Source of the DNA: an uncultured Mediterranea sp.
GTDB lineage: Bacteria; Bacteroidota; Bacteroidia; Bacteroidales; Bacteroidaceae
NCBI GenBank assembly: GCA_945831575.1
Contig: CAMACX010000011.1
Span: 1-64,000, forward strand
DNA: 64,000 nt
Reading direction: 5' to 3'
The translations under genes were made by a program, and so were the position numbers. Of this stretch, positions 39,349 to 48,711 are shown piece by piece. The stretch's first letter is position 1. Every line of letters starts with the position of its first letter. The notes under the pieces are model-generated. The model worked only from the letters and a program-made list of their open reading frames with translations. It was not told the DNA's origin and made no database searches.

Positions 39349-41426
39349 TCGTTTTCCTTTTTTTCCTGGGTTAAATAAGCATGATAGAGGGCCTCTTGTG
39401 AGCGGAAGAGGGGCTTTCCTTCGACAGAAGGCAATGGGCGGTTCTCCCCTGTGCCATCGACTATGCGCCCCTGACTGGTATCTTGGAGACCGTAATCGAC
39501 TACCCTGCGCAGGTCGGCCTGTATCTCAGGGTCATAAACCGGGGTGAGCACTTCGATACGATGATCGAGGTTGCGCGGCATCCAGTCGGCTGAACCGATG
39601 TAATACACCTCTTCACCTCCATTGGCAAAGATGAGGATGCGGGAATGCTCCAGATAGCGGTCAATGATACCCGTGAGGTGCATCGTCTCGCTCAGTCCCG
39701 GTACTCCAGTGACCAGCGAGCAGTTGCCACGTACCAGCATCTCCACCTCAACCCCACAGGCAGAAGCTTCGTAGAGTTTATCGATGATTTCGGTATCCGT
39801 AATGTGGTTAATCTTTCCACGGATATAGGCTGGTTTCCCTTTGTTCTGATTTTTTATCTCGTTATCAATCAGCTGGATGAGCTTCTTCTTCATCTCGTTG
39901 GGTGAAACGAGCAGTTCCTTAAATCGGACAGGGAGATAAGGCTTCTCTATAAAGCTGAACACCTGCTCTACCTCCTTGACGATGGGTCGGCGGGCAGTCA
40001 TCAGCAGATAATCGGTGTACATGCGGGCATTACCCTCGTGGAAGTTGCCTGTACTGATGCAAGCCAGGTCACCACCCCGGGTGCTGATGTGAGTAATCTT
40101 GGAGTGAATCTTCAATCCCTCGACACCAAAGATGACATGAATCCCCGCATCCTGCATCTTCTTGGACCAGTTGATGTTGGAAGCTTCATCGAAACGGGCC
40201 AGCAGCTCAATGACCACGGTGACCTTTTTACCATTTTGTGCCGCACCAATCAGTGCCTTGATGACCTGCGAGTCCTTGGCCAGGCGGTAGAGGGTCGTCT
40301 TGATACTCTTCACCTCCTTGCTGATAGCCGCTTCGCGGAGTAGCTGGATATACGCATCAAAACTGTGGTAAGGCACATGGATGAAGCGGTCGCGTTGACG
40401 GATGAGATTCAGCATACTTCCCTCCTGAAACTCACTTTTATGGATGGATGGCCAGGCTGGGAAGCGAAGTTCCTTGCGACCGCAATCAGGGAATTTCATG
40501 AAATCCTTATGGTTGTGGTAGCGACCGCTGGGGAGGATGGTGTCCAGTTTATCGACATTGAGCTTCTGCATGAGCTGTTTGAGCAAATCCTTCGGCATGA
40601 GCGAATCATAGAGCACCCGGATGGGTTCGCCCCGCTTGCGGCTCTTCACGCCCTTGGATATCTTCTGCATCAGCCCGTTGCGCAGGTCGGTATCCATCTC
40701 CATCTCGGCATCTTTGGTAAACTTGAAAGAGAAGGCCTCATATTGGTTATACTCCAGCCCTTTGAAGATATAGGGCAGACAGCAGCGTACGACATCATCG
40801 AGGTACATCAGGTAGCTGTTACCCTCCTCGTCAGGCAGGCGGACAAAGCGTCCCAGTTCACCGACGGGCAGTTCGATGACGGCATAATTGCGCTTGGGCC
40901 GCTTCTTCTGTTCCTCCCATTGGGTGAGGCGCACGGCCAGGTAGATGGTGTCATCGGTCTGGTCGCCAAACTGCTTGATGGCATTCATCCAGATGGGAGT
41001 GATGTATCCACTGAGCTTGCTCTGGTAGTAGGTATCGCGAATGTATTGGCGCTGCGCATCTGTGAGTTCCTTCTCATTGACCAGCACAATATGCTCCTGC
41101 TTCAAGGCCTCAGTCACCTCCTTGACTGTGGTCTCAAACTGCTTAGAGAAGTGGCTGTTGAGCTTATTAATCTGCTTCAACGTCTGTTGAGCCGTATCGC
41201 GCATACGCTTCTCACTCTTGTCGCTATACTCCACGATACGATTAAGCGTAGCCACTCTCACGCGAAAGAACTCATCAAGGTTGTTGGAGTAGATACCCAG
41301 GAAGGTGAGCCGCTCCAGCAAAGGGAGGGTCTGCTTCTGGGCCTCCTGCAGAATACGCTGATTGAAATACATCCAGGAGACATCGCGCTCCACGTAATGC
41401 TGTTTAGTCTGTTTATTCATACTCAT
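39345..41426 (-). CDS. ppk1: Polyphosphate kinase 1
   Basis: YVERDVSWMYFNQRILQEA, HIPYHSFD-like IHVPYHSFDAYIQLLREA, GLKIHSKITHI, YIGSADWMPRNLDHRIEVLTPVYD. Confidence 0.95.
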   Translation of the reverse strand: MSMNKQTKQHYVERDVSWMYFNQRILQEAQKQTLPLLERLTFLGIYSNNLDEFFRVRVATLNRIVEYSDKSEKRMRDTAQQTLKQINKLNSHFSKQFETTVKEVTEALKQEHIVLVNEKELTDAQRQYIRDTYYQSKLSGYITPIWMNAIKQFGDQTDDTIYLAVRLTQWEEQKKRPKRNYAVIELPVGELGRFVRLPDEEGNSYLMYLDDVVRCCLPYIFKGLEYNQYEAFSFKFTKDAEMEMDTDLRNGLMQKISKGVKSRKRGEPIRVLYDSLMPKDLLKQLMQKLNVDKLDTILPSGRYHNHKDFMKFPDCGRKELRFPAWPSIHKSEFQEGSMLNLIRQRDRFIHVPYHSFDAYIQLLREAAISKEVKSIKTTLYRLAKDSQVIKALIGAAQNGKKVTVVIELLARFDEASNINWSKKMQDAGIHVIFGVEGLKIHSKITHISTRGGDLACISTGNFHEGNARMYTDYLLMTARRPIVKEVEQVFSFIEKPYLPVRFKELLVSPNEMKKKLIQLIDNEIKNQNKGKPAYIRGKINHITDTEIIDKLYEASACGVEVEMLVRGNCSLVTGVPGLSETMHLTGIIDRYLEHSRILIFANGGEEVYYIGSADWMPRNLDHRIEVLTPVYDPEIQADLRRVVDYGLQDTSQGRIVDGTGENRPLPSVEGKPLFRSQEALYHAYLTQEKKENE

Positions 41427-41468
41427 ATAAGTGTTTGGGATAATAATGATCTGGTGAATTGAAACGAA

Positions 41469-42503
41469 TCAGAACCGCGTCATCACCTCGATAACCAGTT
41501 TATCCTGTTCAGATATTTTCGGCGTGCCACCGTTGGGGTAGTGATACTTCTCGTAGTTGATGCGGATATCGGAGATGAAGGGCTTGCCCAGGCTGAGGGT
41601 AACGCCTCCCGTGATGCGGTTGCGACGGTGGTCGTTGACGATGAGTGAACCATCGGGATTGGCCTTGCCGTCTAAATAGGCCTTGCCATCACTGTGGTTG
41701 TCCATGTAGTCGAAGCGCCCCAAGAAGGAGACTTTGCTGAAGAAAGCGTGGCGCAGGGGAAGGTCGTAGCAGATGAAACCGTCGAAGGCATTGACCGTCT
41801 GGAAGGCTTTATGCTGGTAGTGCTTGCTCAGGTATTCTGCCTCGATGTGCCACCGGCGGCTGTGGTAGTTGATACCGGCATCGTAGAGGTATTCGGAAAC
41901 AGCTTCGGGCTTGATCTTCTGCATACTGAGGATGAGGTTGAAGCCTGCGGGCAAGTTAATCTGCATCTTGGTGGAGAAGTTGATGCCCTTGGTCCAATAA
42001 TCCTTCTGGTTGGTCAATCCGGAACCATTGAAGAGTCCTCCTTCCAGCGTGATGGGGAGTCCATTGGTCCATTTATATCCCAGGGTGACACCCACGTCAC
42101 GCACATTACCCACTTGCTTGGCGATAAACGAGCGGTTGGCGAAGTACTGCTGATGGGGCGAGCGGTGGGCATCAATGGTGAAGGGCACCCGCATCTGCCC
42201 AAGGGTCATCTGAAAGTTCTTCCAAGGCGTGAGACGCGTATAGGCATCAAGCATCTTGATGCTGCCTTCGTCGCAGAGGTCAATCTCCGCCTTGTAGGCC
42301 ACGTAAGGAGTCACCTTGCCCGAGAGGCTGAAGCGGGCATTGCGTACCTCGAAGCGACCGGCATCGAGGTCGGGTTGGTATTCATATTTGGAACGGATGG
42401 TGCCATGGATTTCAGGCAAATAGCTGGGTGCCTTCTCTTGGGCAGAAGCCGATAGTGAAGTGAAGGAGACCAACAGTAGGACGAAAGGATGAATCTTAGT
42501 CAT
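41469..42503 (-). CDS. OprO/OprP-like porin
   Basis: Signal peptide; GRFEVRNARFSLSGKVTPYVAYKAEIDLCDEGSIKMLDAYTRLTPWKNFQMTLGQMRVPFTIDAHRSP. Confidence 0.82.
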   Translation of the reverse strand: MTKIHPFVLLLVSFTSLSASAQEKAPSYLPEIHGTIRSKYEYQPDLDAGRFEVRNARFSLSGKVTPYVAYKAEIDLCDEGSIKMLDAYTRLTPWKNFQMTLGQMRVPFTIDAHRSPHQQYFANRSFIAKQVGNVRDVGVTLGYKWTNGLPITLEGGLFNGSGLTNQKDYWTKGINFSTKMQINLPAGFNLILSMQKIKPEAVSEYLYDAGINYHSRRWHIEAEYLSKHYQHKAFQTVNAFDGFICYDLPLRHAFFSKVSFLGRFDYMDNHSDGKAYLDGKANPDGSLIVNDHRRNRITGGVTLSLGKPFISDIRINYEKYHYPNGGTPKISEQDKLVIEVMTRF

Positions 42504-42540
42504 GGGAGATGATTGATTATGATGCGTGATGTATCGTTAA

Positions 42541-44784
42541 TTAAGCCGCCTGGAAGTTGCGGGCAGCACGGAGGAGGTGACGCAGCGAGCTGACTATCTC
42601 TTGCGACTCCTGGAGGAGATTCAGATAGACGTAGGAGACGCTCAGATTTTCACTGGCATCCTGCATACGGTCCATCTGCTGCTTGCGCAGACGAGAGAGC
42701 TCCTCCTTCAGCTGGTCACACTCGTCACGCAAGGTCTCTACGGTCGCATAGTCGCCATGAGCAATGACGTAGCGGGTGCAGTCGAAGAGGTGCAACAGTT
42801 CATCGCGCAGGGGGAGGAACTCCTCCACCCGCTCCTGAGGCAGCGGAAGGAAGTGGTTATCGACGTGTTCCAGGATAGGCTCATTGATACGCATCAAGCT
42901 GTAGAGTATCTGCTGACAGCTGTTGGTGGCCAGATGAAACCAAGTATTCTTCTCGATAGCCACCGTCTTGTCTATCCGGCGCATGCCGACCAGCTCCTTG
43001 CGGCGCACATTCTTGAGCATGGTCTTGCGGTTCTTCATCGAGTGACCCGCACGACGCAAGTTGCGGAGGTCTTCGTGGATGAATCCTTCGGTGAGTTGCT
43101 GGTACATCTGCGACACATAGTCCATGCACTCCTCCTCGTTGCGGGCAATGTGCTGACGCAGCAGGGCGAGAGCTTCCTGACGGTCTTTGGTAACCATAAT
43201 CTGCTGGAAGAGGTCATCATTGCACTCCTCCTTGGCTTTCTTGTTGTAGCGGATATTGCTGCGGATCAGCAGGATTACAGCTATGATGGCCAAAGCAATG
43301 GCTACCACCAGTCCACCGAAATACATGGCCGAAACGACCAGGAAACAGAGGATGAAGGCGGCACCGGCGGTAATAAACCAACCACCAATTACAGAGAGCA
43401 CACCCGTGATACGGAATACGGCACTCTCACGACCCCAGGCCCGGTCGGCCAGCGAAGAGCCCATAGCCACCATGAAGGTGACGTAGGTTGTGGAGAGCGG
43501 CAGCTTGAGCGAAGTACCCAAGGCTATGAGTAGTCCGGCCAAGACGAGATTGACCGAGGCACGTACCATATCGAAGGCTGCTCCTTCCGCCATGATGGCC
43601 TCCTCCTTGTTCATGCGGCTGTTGACCCAATGCTTGACGGGGTCTGGCGTGTAGCGCACCACCAGTGTAGAGACGTTGGTGAAGCTGCGCACCAGGCTAC
43701 GGGCCATGCGTGAGGAGCCAAACATCTCCTCACCCTCATCCTGACGGGAGAGGTCAACAGAGGTCTTGACCACATTGTAGGCCTTCTTGGAGGTGGCTAG
43801 AGAATAGACCATAATGGCTCCGGCAGCCACGAGGAAAAGCATGGGCGTACGGGCCGGCGCATTGAGTGAAGTCATGAGCAGGCCGCTGGGGTCTCCCTGC
43901 CCGTTGGCGATATAATCGGTATAGGAAGCAAAGCCGGCCAGAGGGACACCGATGAAGTTCACCAGGTCGTTGCCGGCAAAGGCAGTGGCCAGCGCAAAGG
44001 TACCCATCAGCACAATGACCTTGAAGACATTCACCTTGAGGGCATGAAGCAATTGCATCAGCAGACTAAATCCCACAAAGCAGCTGCCCACGATGAGGAG
44101 CGTGTGGTCGTGGATATAAGCTTTTGCCTCGGGAGTCATGAAGGTCAAGTCCTTCACCCCCTTGATGAGCATAAAGTAGATGATGGAGGTGGCGGCCACA
44201 CCGCCGAAGAGTCCGATTTTCCAGGTCAACCCACGCTTGTAGTTGAAGCTGAAGAGCAGGCGCGAGAGCCACTGCACCAGGGTGCCAAAGAAGAAGGCGA
44301 TGGCCACCGACACAAAGATACCCATGATGACTGAGAGCGCCTTCTCGGTATTCATCAGGTCTGCAATACTCAAGGTACCCGATGAATCATTGAAAAGCTT
44401 GACCAACGTCAAGGCAAAGGTACCTCCCAGCAGCTCAAACACCATCGAGACGGTGGTGGAGGTGGGCATACCCAGGGAGTTGAAGATGTCAAGCAGCACA
44501 ATGTCCGTCACCATGACGGCCAGAAAGATGTACATCAGTTCGTTGAAGTAGAACTGTTCGGGCCGGAAGATGCCGTGGCGGGCTATCTCCATCATGCCGT
44601 TGCTCATCGAAGCACCGCAGAAGACGCCGATGGCTGCAATAATGATAATGGTACGAAACTTGGCCGTCTTGGCTCCGATGGCGGAATTGAGGAAATTCAC
44701 CGCATCGTTGCTCACCCCGACGGAGAGGTCAAAGACTGCCAGAATGAATAAAAAGACAACCAGTCCTAAATAAACTGTTTCCAT
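42541..44784 (-). CDS. Inorganic phosphate transporter (Pit family) with C-terminal PhoU-like/DUF47-like helical extension
   Basis: SVGVSNDAVNFLNSAIGAKTAKFRT, FALATAFAGNDLVNFIGVPLAG; 747 aa with long helical C-terminus. Confidence 0.9.
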   Translation of the reverse strand: METVYLGLVVFLFILAVFDLSVGVSNDAVNFLNSAIGAKTAKFRTIIIIAAIGVFCGASMSNGMMEIARHGIFRPEQFYFNELMYIFLAVMVTDIVLLDIFNSLGMPTSTTVSMVFELLGGTFALTLVKLFNDSSGTLSIADLMNTEKALSVIMGIFVSVAIAFFFGTLVQWLSRLLFSFNYKRGLTWKIGLFGGVAATSIIYFMLIKGVKDLTFMTPEAKAYIHDHTLLIVGSCFVGFSLLMQLLHALKVNVFKVIVLMGTFALATAFAGNDLVNFIGVPLAGFASYTDYIANGQGDPSGLLMTSLNAPARTPMLFLVAAGAIMVYSLATSKKAYNVVKTSVDLSRQDEGEEMFGSSRMARSLVRSFTNVSTLVVRYTPDPVKHWVNSRMNKEEAIMAEGAAFDMVRASVNLVLAGLLIALGTSLKLPLSTTYVTFMVAMGSSLADRAWGRESAVFRITGVLSVIGGWFITAGAAFILCFLVVSAMYFGGLVVAIALAIIAVILLIRSNIRYNKKAKEECNDDLFQQIMVTKDRQEALALLRQHIARNEEECMDYVSQMYQQLTEGFIHEDLRNLRRAGHSMKNRKTMLKNVRRKELVGMRRIDKTVAIEKNTWFHLATNSCQQILYSLMRINEPILEHVDNHFLPLPQERVEEFLPLRDELLHLFDCTRYVIAHGDYATVETLRDECDQLKEELSRLRKQQMDRMQDASENLSVSYVYLNLLQESQEIVSSLRHLLRAARNFQAA

Positions 44785-44789
44785 AAAAA

Positions 44790-44865
44790 AACTTTGAAAT
44801 TTTAGTCTAACCTTTTTTCTCCGTGCAAAGGACGGGAAATGGTGTTAAACCAAAATTTCAAAGTT
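44790..44865. promoter_or_regulatory. 14-bp perfect inverted repeat upstream of the Pit start codon
   Basis: aactttgaaatttt (44790-44803) / aaaatttcaaagtt (44852-44865). Confidence 0.7.
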
Positions 44866-44894
44866 GATACAAATCGGTTACAACGCCGTCAGCC

Positions 44895-47237
44895 TCACTC
44901 CGTGCGGATGTTGTCGTAGGGATTCATGGTGGCTACACGGTAGCTCTGACCAATGACAGAGAGCAGGCTGATGAGCAGTGAGGCCACAGCGGCCAGCAGC
45001 AGGGCCCACCAGGGGAAGTCAATGCGGTTGTAGAACTCCTGCAGGTAGTAGTCCATCGCCTTGATGCTGAGTGGCGTGGCTATCACGACGGCGGCCACGG
45101 TGAGCCAGAGGAAGTTGCGCGAGAGCTGCCATACGGCACTGCCCGAAGCGGCACCCATCACCTTGCGGATGGCCATCTCCTTGCGCCGCTGCTGCGTGTA
45201 GTAGATGGACATGGCCAGCAGCCCGAGGGCGGAGATGAGGATGGAGATGAGCATGAAGCTGAGCATCAGGGTCATGGTATTGCGTGTGCCACTCAGTATA
45301 TCCTTCAGCCGGTCGTCTATATAATAGGAGGCTAGTTCGATAGGCATACCCAGGTACTCCAGCGTGGTCTCACGGCAGACGCGCTTCACCTCCTGCAAGG
45401 CCCTTTGACGGTCATCGCCTTGCACCTCTACCAGCAGATTGAAGAATCTGCGGTCAGGCCCCAGCATAAAGATGGCGTTGTGGCTGTCATCTATCGGGGT
45501 ATAGAGGGCATCACGGCTACGGTAGTCGTTGACGATGCCGCATACCCTGTAGCCGGGATTGCTCTCTGTTCCACCTATCCAGCGTTTGTCGGTACTCACT
45601 CCGTAGCGTCGCTGCGTCTCGCTGTCAATCCAGATTTTGCCATACACATCCTCCTCATATTGCTCCACGATGTGGAAGCCTAGCTGACGGAAGGCGGTGC
45701 TGTCCAGCTGACTGAAGCGGAGCCACGACTGCGTGCCGTCAGGCTCATGGCAACCGTTATGTCCCGTAAAGGGAGGTATCTGCATGGTTCGTCCCACGCT
45801 CTTCACACAGGGGAGCTGCTCCAACCGCCTCTGCAGCTGGATGCGGGCATCGTTATCCCCGCCCAGGAGGCGGTAGCCATACACGGCTATCAGCCCATCG
45901 GTACGGTAGCCACAGGGGAGGGTGGCCAGGTGGTGTACCTGCAGCCACATGGTAAGTCCGATGGCCAGCAGCCCACAGCTCAGCACGTTCTGCGCCACGA
46001 TGAAGAGGCGGCCAAAGAGCATCTTGTTCTTGAAGCGGAAGGTGCCCTTCACCACGTCAATGGGCTTGAAGCGCAGGATGAAGAGGGTGGGCAGCAGGGC
46101 GGAGACAGTAGCAATGAGCAGAAGCAACCCGAGGATGACTGTCAGGCTCCAGCCATCCACGGTGAAGAGGATGGTGGTGGAGAGCCACTGCTCAAAGAGC
46201 GGACGGGCAGCCCAGGCAATGAAGGCCCCTAGCACGAAGCAGACCGAGGTAAAAAGGAGAGACTCCCCGATGTAGCGGCAGAGGATGCCTCGGTTGCTCT
46301 CACCCAGCACGCGACGGGTGGTCATCTCCTTGGCCCGGTTGCCCGTGAGGGCTACGTTGAGGTTGATGTAGTTGAAAATGGCTGAGATGAGCAGCACCAG
46401 AGCCACCAGAAGAAGAATCTGCACCTGCTTCTGACTCCCTTCGGCACGATAGGGGTCATACTTCGAGAGGGTACAGAAGTGGAGCTCCTCCAGAGACGTA
46501 AGCGTAGAGCCCCAGATAAAGGAGTTGTCGTTCTCGCGCGAATAGCCGTCAATAGTCTTCACGTAGCTGTTGAGCAGCTTCTCTTCCACCATCTTGGGGT
46601 CGGCTTGCGGAGAGAGCACCACAAAGGCTTGGGTATTGCCCCACAGATCCATTGGGGGATAATCCTCTTCAAAGGCCTGGATGCTGAACATCAGGTCTAT
46701 CGGGGTGAAGATACTGGTGGAGGAGAGGTCATCAAACAGGCCTGCCACACGGTAGTCATCATCCTTATAACGGAGGGTCTTGCCCAACGGGCTCTCCGCA
46801 CCGAAGGCCTTGCGGGCAAACGAGCGGGAGAGGATCACCTCATCGGCAGCCACCAGCACCTTGCGGCGGTCACACCCTTCGAGGGGGTAGCTGAAGAGCT
46901 GGAAGAAGTTGGTATCCACCGCCACAGAGGGTATAGAGAAGTATTCCTCGCCCACGAGGATATCGGTCTGCTTCTCTATGTCGAGCAGGCGGGTCCACTG
47001 CTCGATTTCAGGGATATCGGGAAAGAAGGTCTTGCTCACCCCGAGGGTGGTGCCGATGAAATCGCCATGCCCCACCGCATAGGTACGTGGGTGAATGGCG
47101 TCATACTTGCCCACCGAAAACTCCGAACGGGCATAGCAGAGCAAGAGAATCACGAAGCCCAGGGCCACAGAGAGCCCAAAGGCCTCGATGAGGGTGTATA
47201 ACTTATTACGAGAGAGAAATTTCAGAAAACTTTTCAT
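44895..47237 (-). CDS. ABC transporter permease, MacB/FtsX type
   Basis: N-terminal MacB periplasmic-core-like region, FtsX TMs, YYTQQRRKEMAIRKVMGAASGSAVWQLSRNFLWL; start MKSFLKFL. Confidence 0.9.
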   Translation of the reverse strand: MKSFLKFLSRNKLYTLIEAFGLSVALGFVILLLCYARSEFSVGKYDAIHPRTYAVGHGDFIGTTLGVSKTFFPDIPEIEQWTRLLDIEKQTDILVGEEYFSIPSVAVDTNFFQLFSYPLEGCDRRKVLVAADEVILSRSFARKAFGAESPLGKTLRYKDDDYRVAGLFDDLSSTSIFTPIDLMFSIQAFEEDYPPMDLWGNTQAFVVLSPQADPKMVEEKLLNSYVKTIDGYSRENDNSFIWGSTLTSLEELHFCTLSKYDPYRAEGSQKQVQILLLVALVLLISAIFNYINLNVALTGNRAKEMTTRRVLGESNRGILCRYIGESLLFTSVCFVLGAFIAWAARPLFEQWLSTTILFTVDGWSLTVILGLLLLIATVSALLPTLFILRFKPIDVVKGTFRFKNKMLFGRLFIVAQNVLSCGLLAIGLTMWLQVHHLATLPCGYRTDGLIAVYGYRLLGGDNDARIQLQRRLEQLPCVKSVGRTMQIPPFTGHNGCHEPDGTQSWLRFSQLDSTAFRQLGFHIVEQYEEDVYGKIWIDSETQRRYGVSTDKRWIGGTESNPGYRVCGIVNDYRSRDALYTPIDDSHNAIFMLGPDRRFFNLLVEVQGDDRQRALQEVKRVCRETTLEYLGMPIELASYYIDDRLKDILSGTRNTMTLMLSFMLISILISALGLLAMSIYYTQQRRKEMAIRKVMGAASGSAVWQLSRNFLWLTVAAVVIATPLSIKAMDYYLQEFYNRIDFPWWALLLAAVASLLISLLSVIGQSYRVATMNPYDNIRTE

Positions 47238-47238
47238 G

Positions 47239-47302
47239 CCACTAATCACTAAACACTCACAACACTAATCACTAATCACTAAACACTAATCACTCACAAC
47301 AC
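47239..47302. repeat. Heptad tandem repeat array (TGATTAG/TGTTTAG on minus strand)
   Basis: cactaatcactaaacactcacaacactaatcactaatcactaaacactaatcactcacaacac. Confidence 0.85.
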
Positions 47303-47968
47303 TGCCTCCTCGACAATCTGGCCGTCGAAGAGGTTGATGATGCGGCTGGCATAGGTGGCATCGTGCTTGGAGTGAGTCACCATGACGATGGTGGTGCCCT
47401 CGGCGTGGAGGCGGCTGAGCAGTTCCATCACCTCCAGACCGTTCTTCGAGTCAAGGTTGCCGGTAGGCTCGTCGGCCAGAATGAGCTTGGGCCGCCCCAC
47501 CACGGCACGGGCTATGGCCACGCGCTGCTGCTGACCACCACTGATCTGCTGCGGATAGTGCTTGGCCCGTTGGCTCAGTCCCACCTTGCGCAGGATTTCG
47601 AGCACGCGCTCCTTGCGCTCGCGGGCCGGGATGCCGAGGTACTTGAGCTGCAGCTCCACATTCTCCTCTACGGTCAGCTCATCGATGAGGTTGAAGCTCT
47701 GGAAGACAAAGCCGATGCGCCCCTTGCGGAAGGCGGTACGTTGTGACTCCTTCAGATGGCCCACCTCCTCGCCGTCGAGCCAGTAGTTGCCCTCGGTAGG
47801 GTTGTCGAGCAGCCCGAGGATGCTGAGCAGCGTGGATTTGCCGCATCCGCTCGGTCCCATGATGGCCACAAACTCCCCATCGTTCACCTCCAGACTCAGG
47901 CCATTGAGTGCCCGGGTCTCTACCACTTCCGTCCGGAAGACTTTCGTCAAGTTTTCTACTTTAATCAT
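47294..47968 (-). CDS. ABC transporter ATP-binding protein (LolD/MacB type)
   Basis: [44 protein letters not shown]. Confidence 0.95.
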   Translation of the reverse strand: MIKVENLTKVFRTEVVETRALNGLSLEVNDGEFVAIMGPSGCGKSTLLSILGLLDNPTEGNYWLDGEEVGHLKESQRTAFRKGRIGFVFQSFNLIDELTVEENVELQLKYLGIPARERKERVLEILRKVGLSQRAKHYPQQISGGQQQRVAIARAVVGRPKLILADEPTGNLDSKNGLEVMELLSRLHAEGTTIVMVTHSKHDATYASRIINLFDGQIVEEAVL

Positions 47969-48004
47969 AGATGTATATTTTGCATTTTTAGTTATTTCCG
48001 GCAA

Positions 48005-48012
48005 CAAAAATA
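48005..48012 (-). promoter_or_regulatory. Putative -7 box TATTTTTG for the ABC transporter operon
   Basis: Minus-strand TATTTTTG. Confidence 0.45.
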
Positions 48013-48061
48013 CACACGCTCAGCCATCCCACCAAGCATTTTAACCCCCTCAGAAGCATTT

Positions 48062-48101
48062 TGTATGATAATCATACACCAAAGTGTATAATAATCATAC
48101 A
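48062..48101. promoter_or_regulatory. Two 17-bp palindromic sites, centres 23 bp apart, between divergent genes
   Basis: TGTATGATAATCATACA (48062-48078) and TGTATAATAATCATACA (48085-48101). Confidence 0.75.
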
Positions 48102-48110
48102 CAAAATGAC

Positions 48111-48118
48111 TACTTTTG
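48111..48118 (+). promoter_or_regulatory. Putative -7 box TACTTTTG for the response regulator gene
   Basis: Matches TAnnTTTG. Confidence 0.4.
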
Positions 48119-48153
48119 CCACCGAAATCCAATGATTGCAATTCAAAGTAGAT

Positions 48154-48690
48154 ATGGGAACAGCTGACAATGACAACCGCACGATACTCGTGGTCGATGA
48201 CAACAAGGGCATCCTCACGGCCCTGAAGATTTGCCTCGATGGGGTATTCGACCGCATCTTGACGCTCTCCTCGCCTGAGGAGGTGCTCTCCACCCTGCAG
48301 CAGGAGACCATCGACGTGGTACTGCTCGACATGAACTTCTCCCTCGGGATGAACTCGGGACAGGAGGGGATGATGTGGCTGCAAGCTATCCACCGCCGCC
48401 ACCCTGACACGCCGATTGTGCTGATGACGGCCTACGCCGACGTGAAGCTGGCCGTGAATGGGCTGAAGGCGGGGGCGGCAGATTTCATCACCAAGCCGTG
48501 GGACAACGACGAACTGATACGCGTGCTGAGGGATGCTGTGGACTGCGGTAAGGAGGTCACCTCGCTGGAGAAGGTGGAAAATGACCATGTGCGCAAGGTG
48601 GTGGACCGCTGCCACGGCAACATCAGCCGGGCAGCTGAGCTGCTGGGTATCACCCGCCAGACGCTCTATGCTAAGATAAAGAAATTGTAA
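48154..48690 (+). CDS. Response regulator: receiver domain + Fis-type HTH (no AAA+ domain)
   Basis: TILVVDDNKG..VVLLDMNF..VLMTAYADVKLAVNGLKAGAADFITKPW; C-term NISRAAELLGITRQTLYAKIKKL. Confidence 0.9.
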   Translation: MGTADNDNRTILVVDDNKGILTALKICLDGVFDRILTLSSPEEVLSTLQQETIDVVLLDMNFSLGMNSGQEGMMWLQAIHRRHPDTPIVLMTAYADVKLAVNGLKAGAADFITKPWDNDELIRVLRDAVDCGKEVTSLEKVENDHVRKVVDRCHGNISRAAELLGITRQTLYAKIKKL

Positions 48691-48711
48691 ACCCGCCAAC
48701 ACACCGTAGCC

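Noticed and set aside
40365-41462. 365-aa plus-strand ORF opposite ppk1
   Set aside because: Antisense shadow of a strongly supported ppk1 frame.
47239-47302. Possible CRISPR array
   Set aside because: Units are 7 nt with no unique spacers; a simple tandem heptad repeat, not CRISPR.
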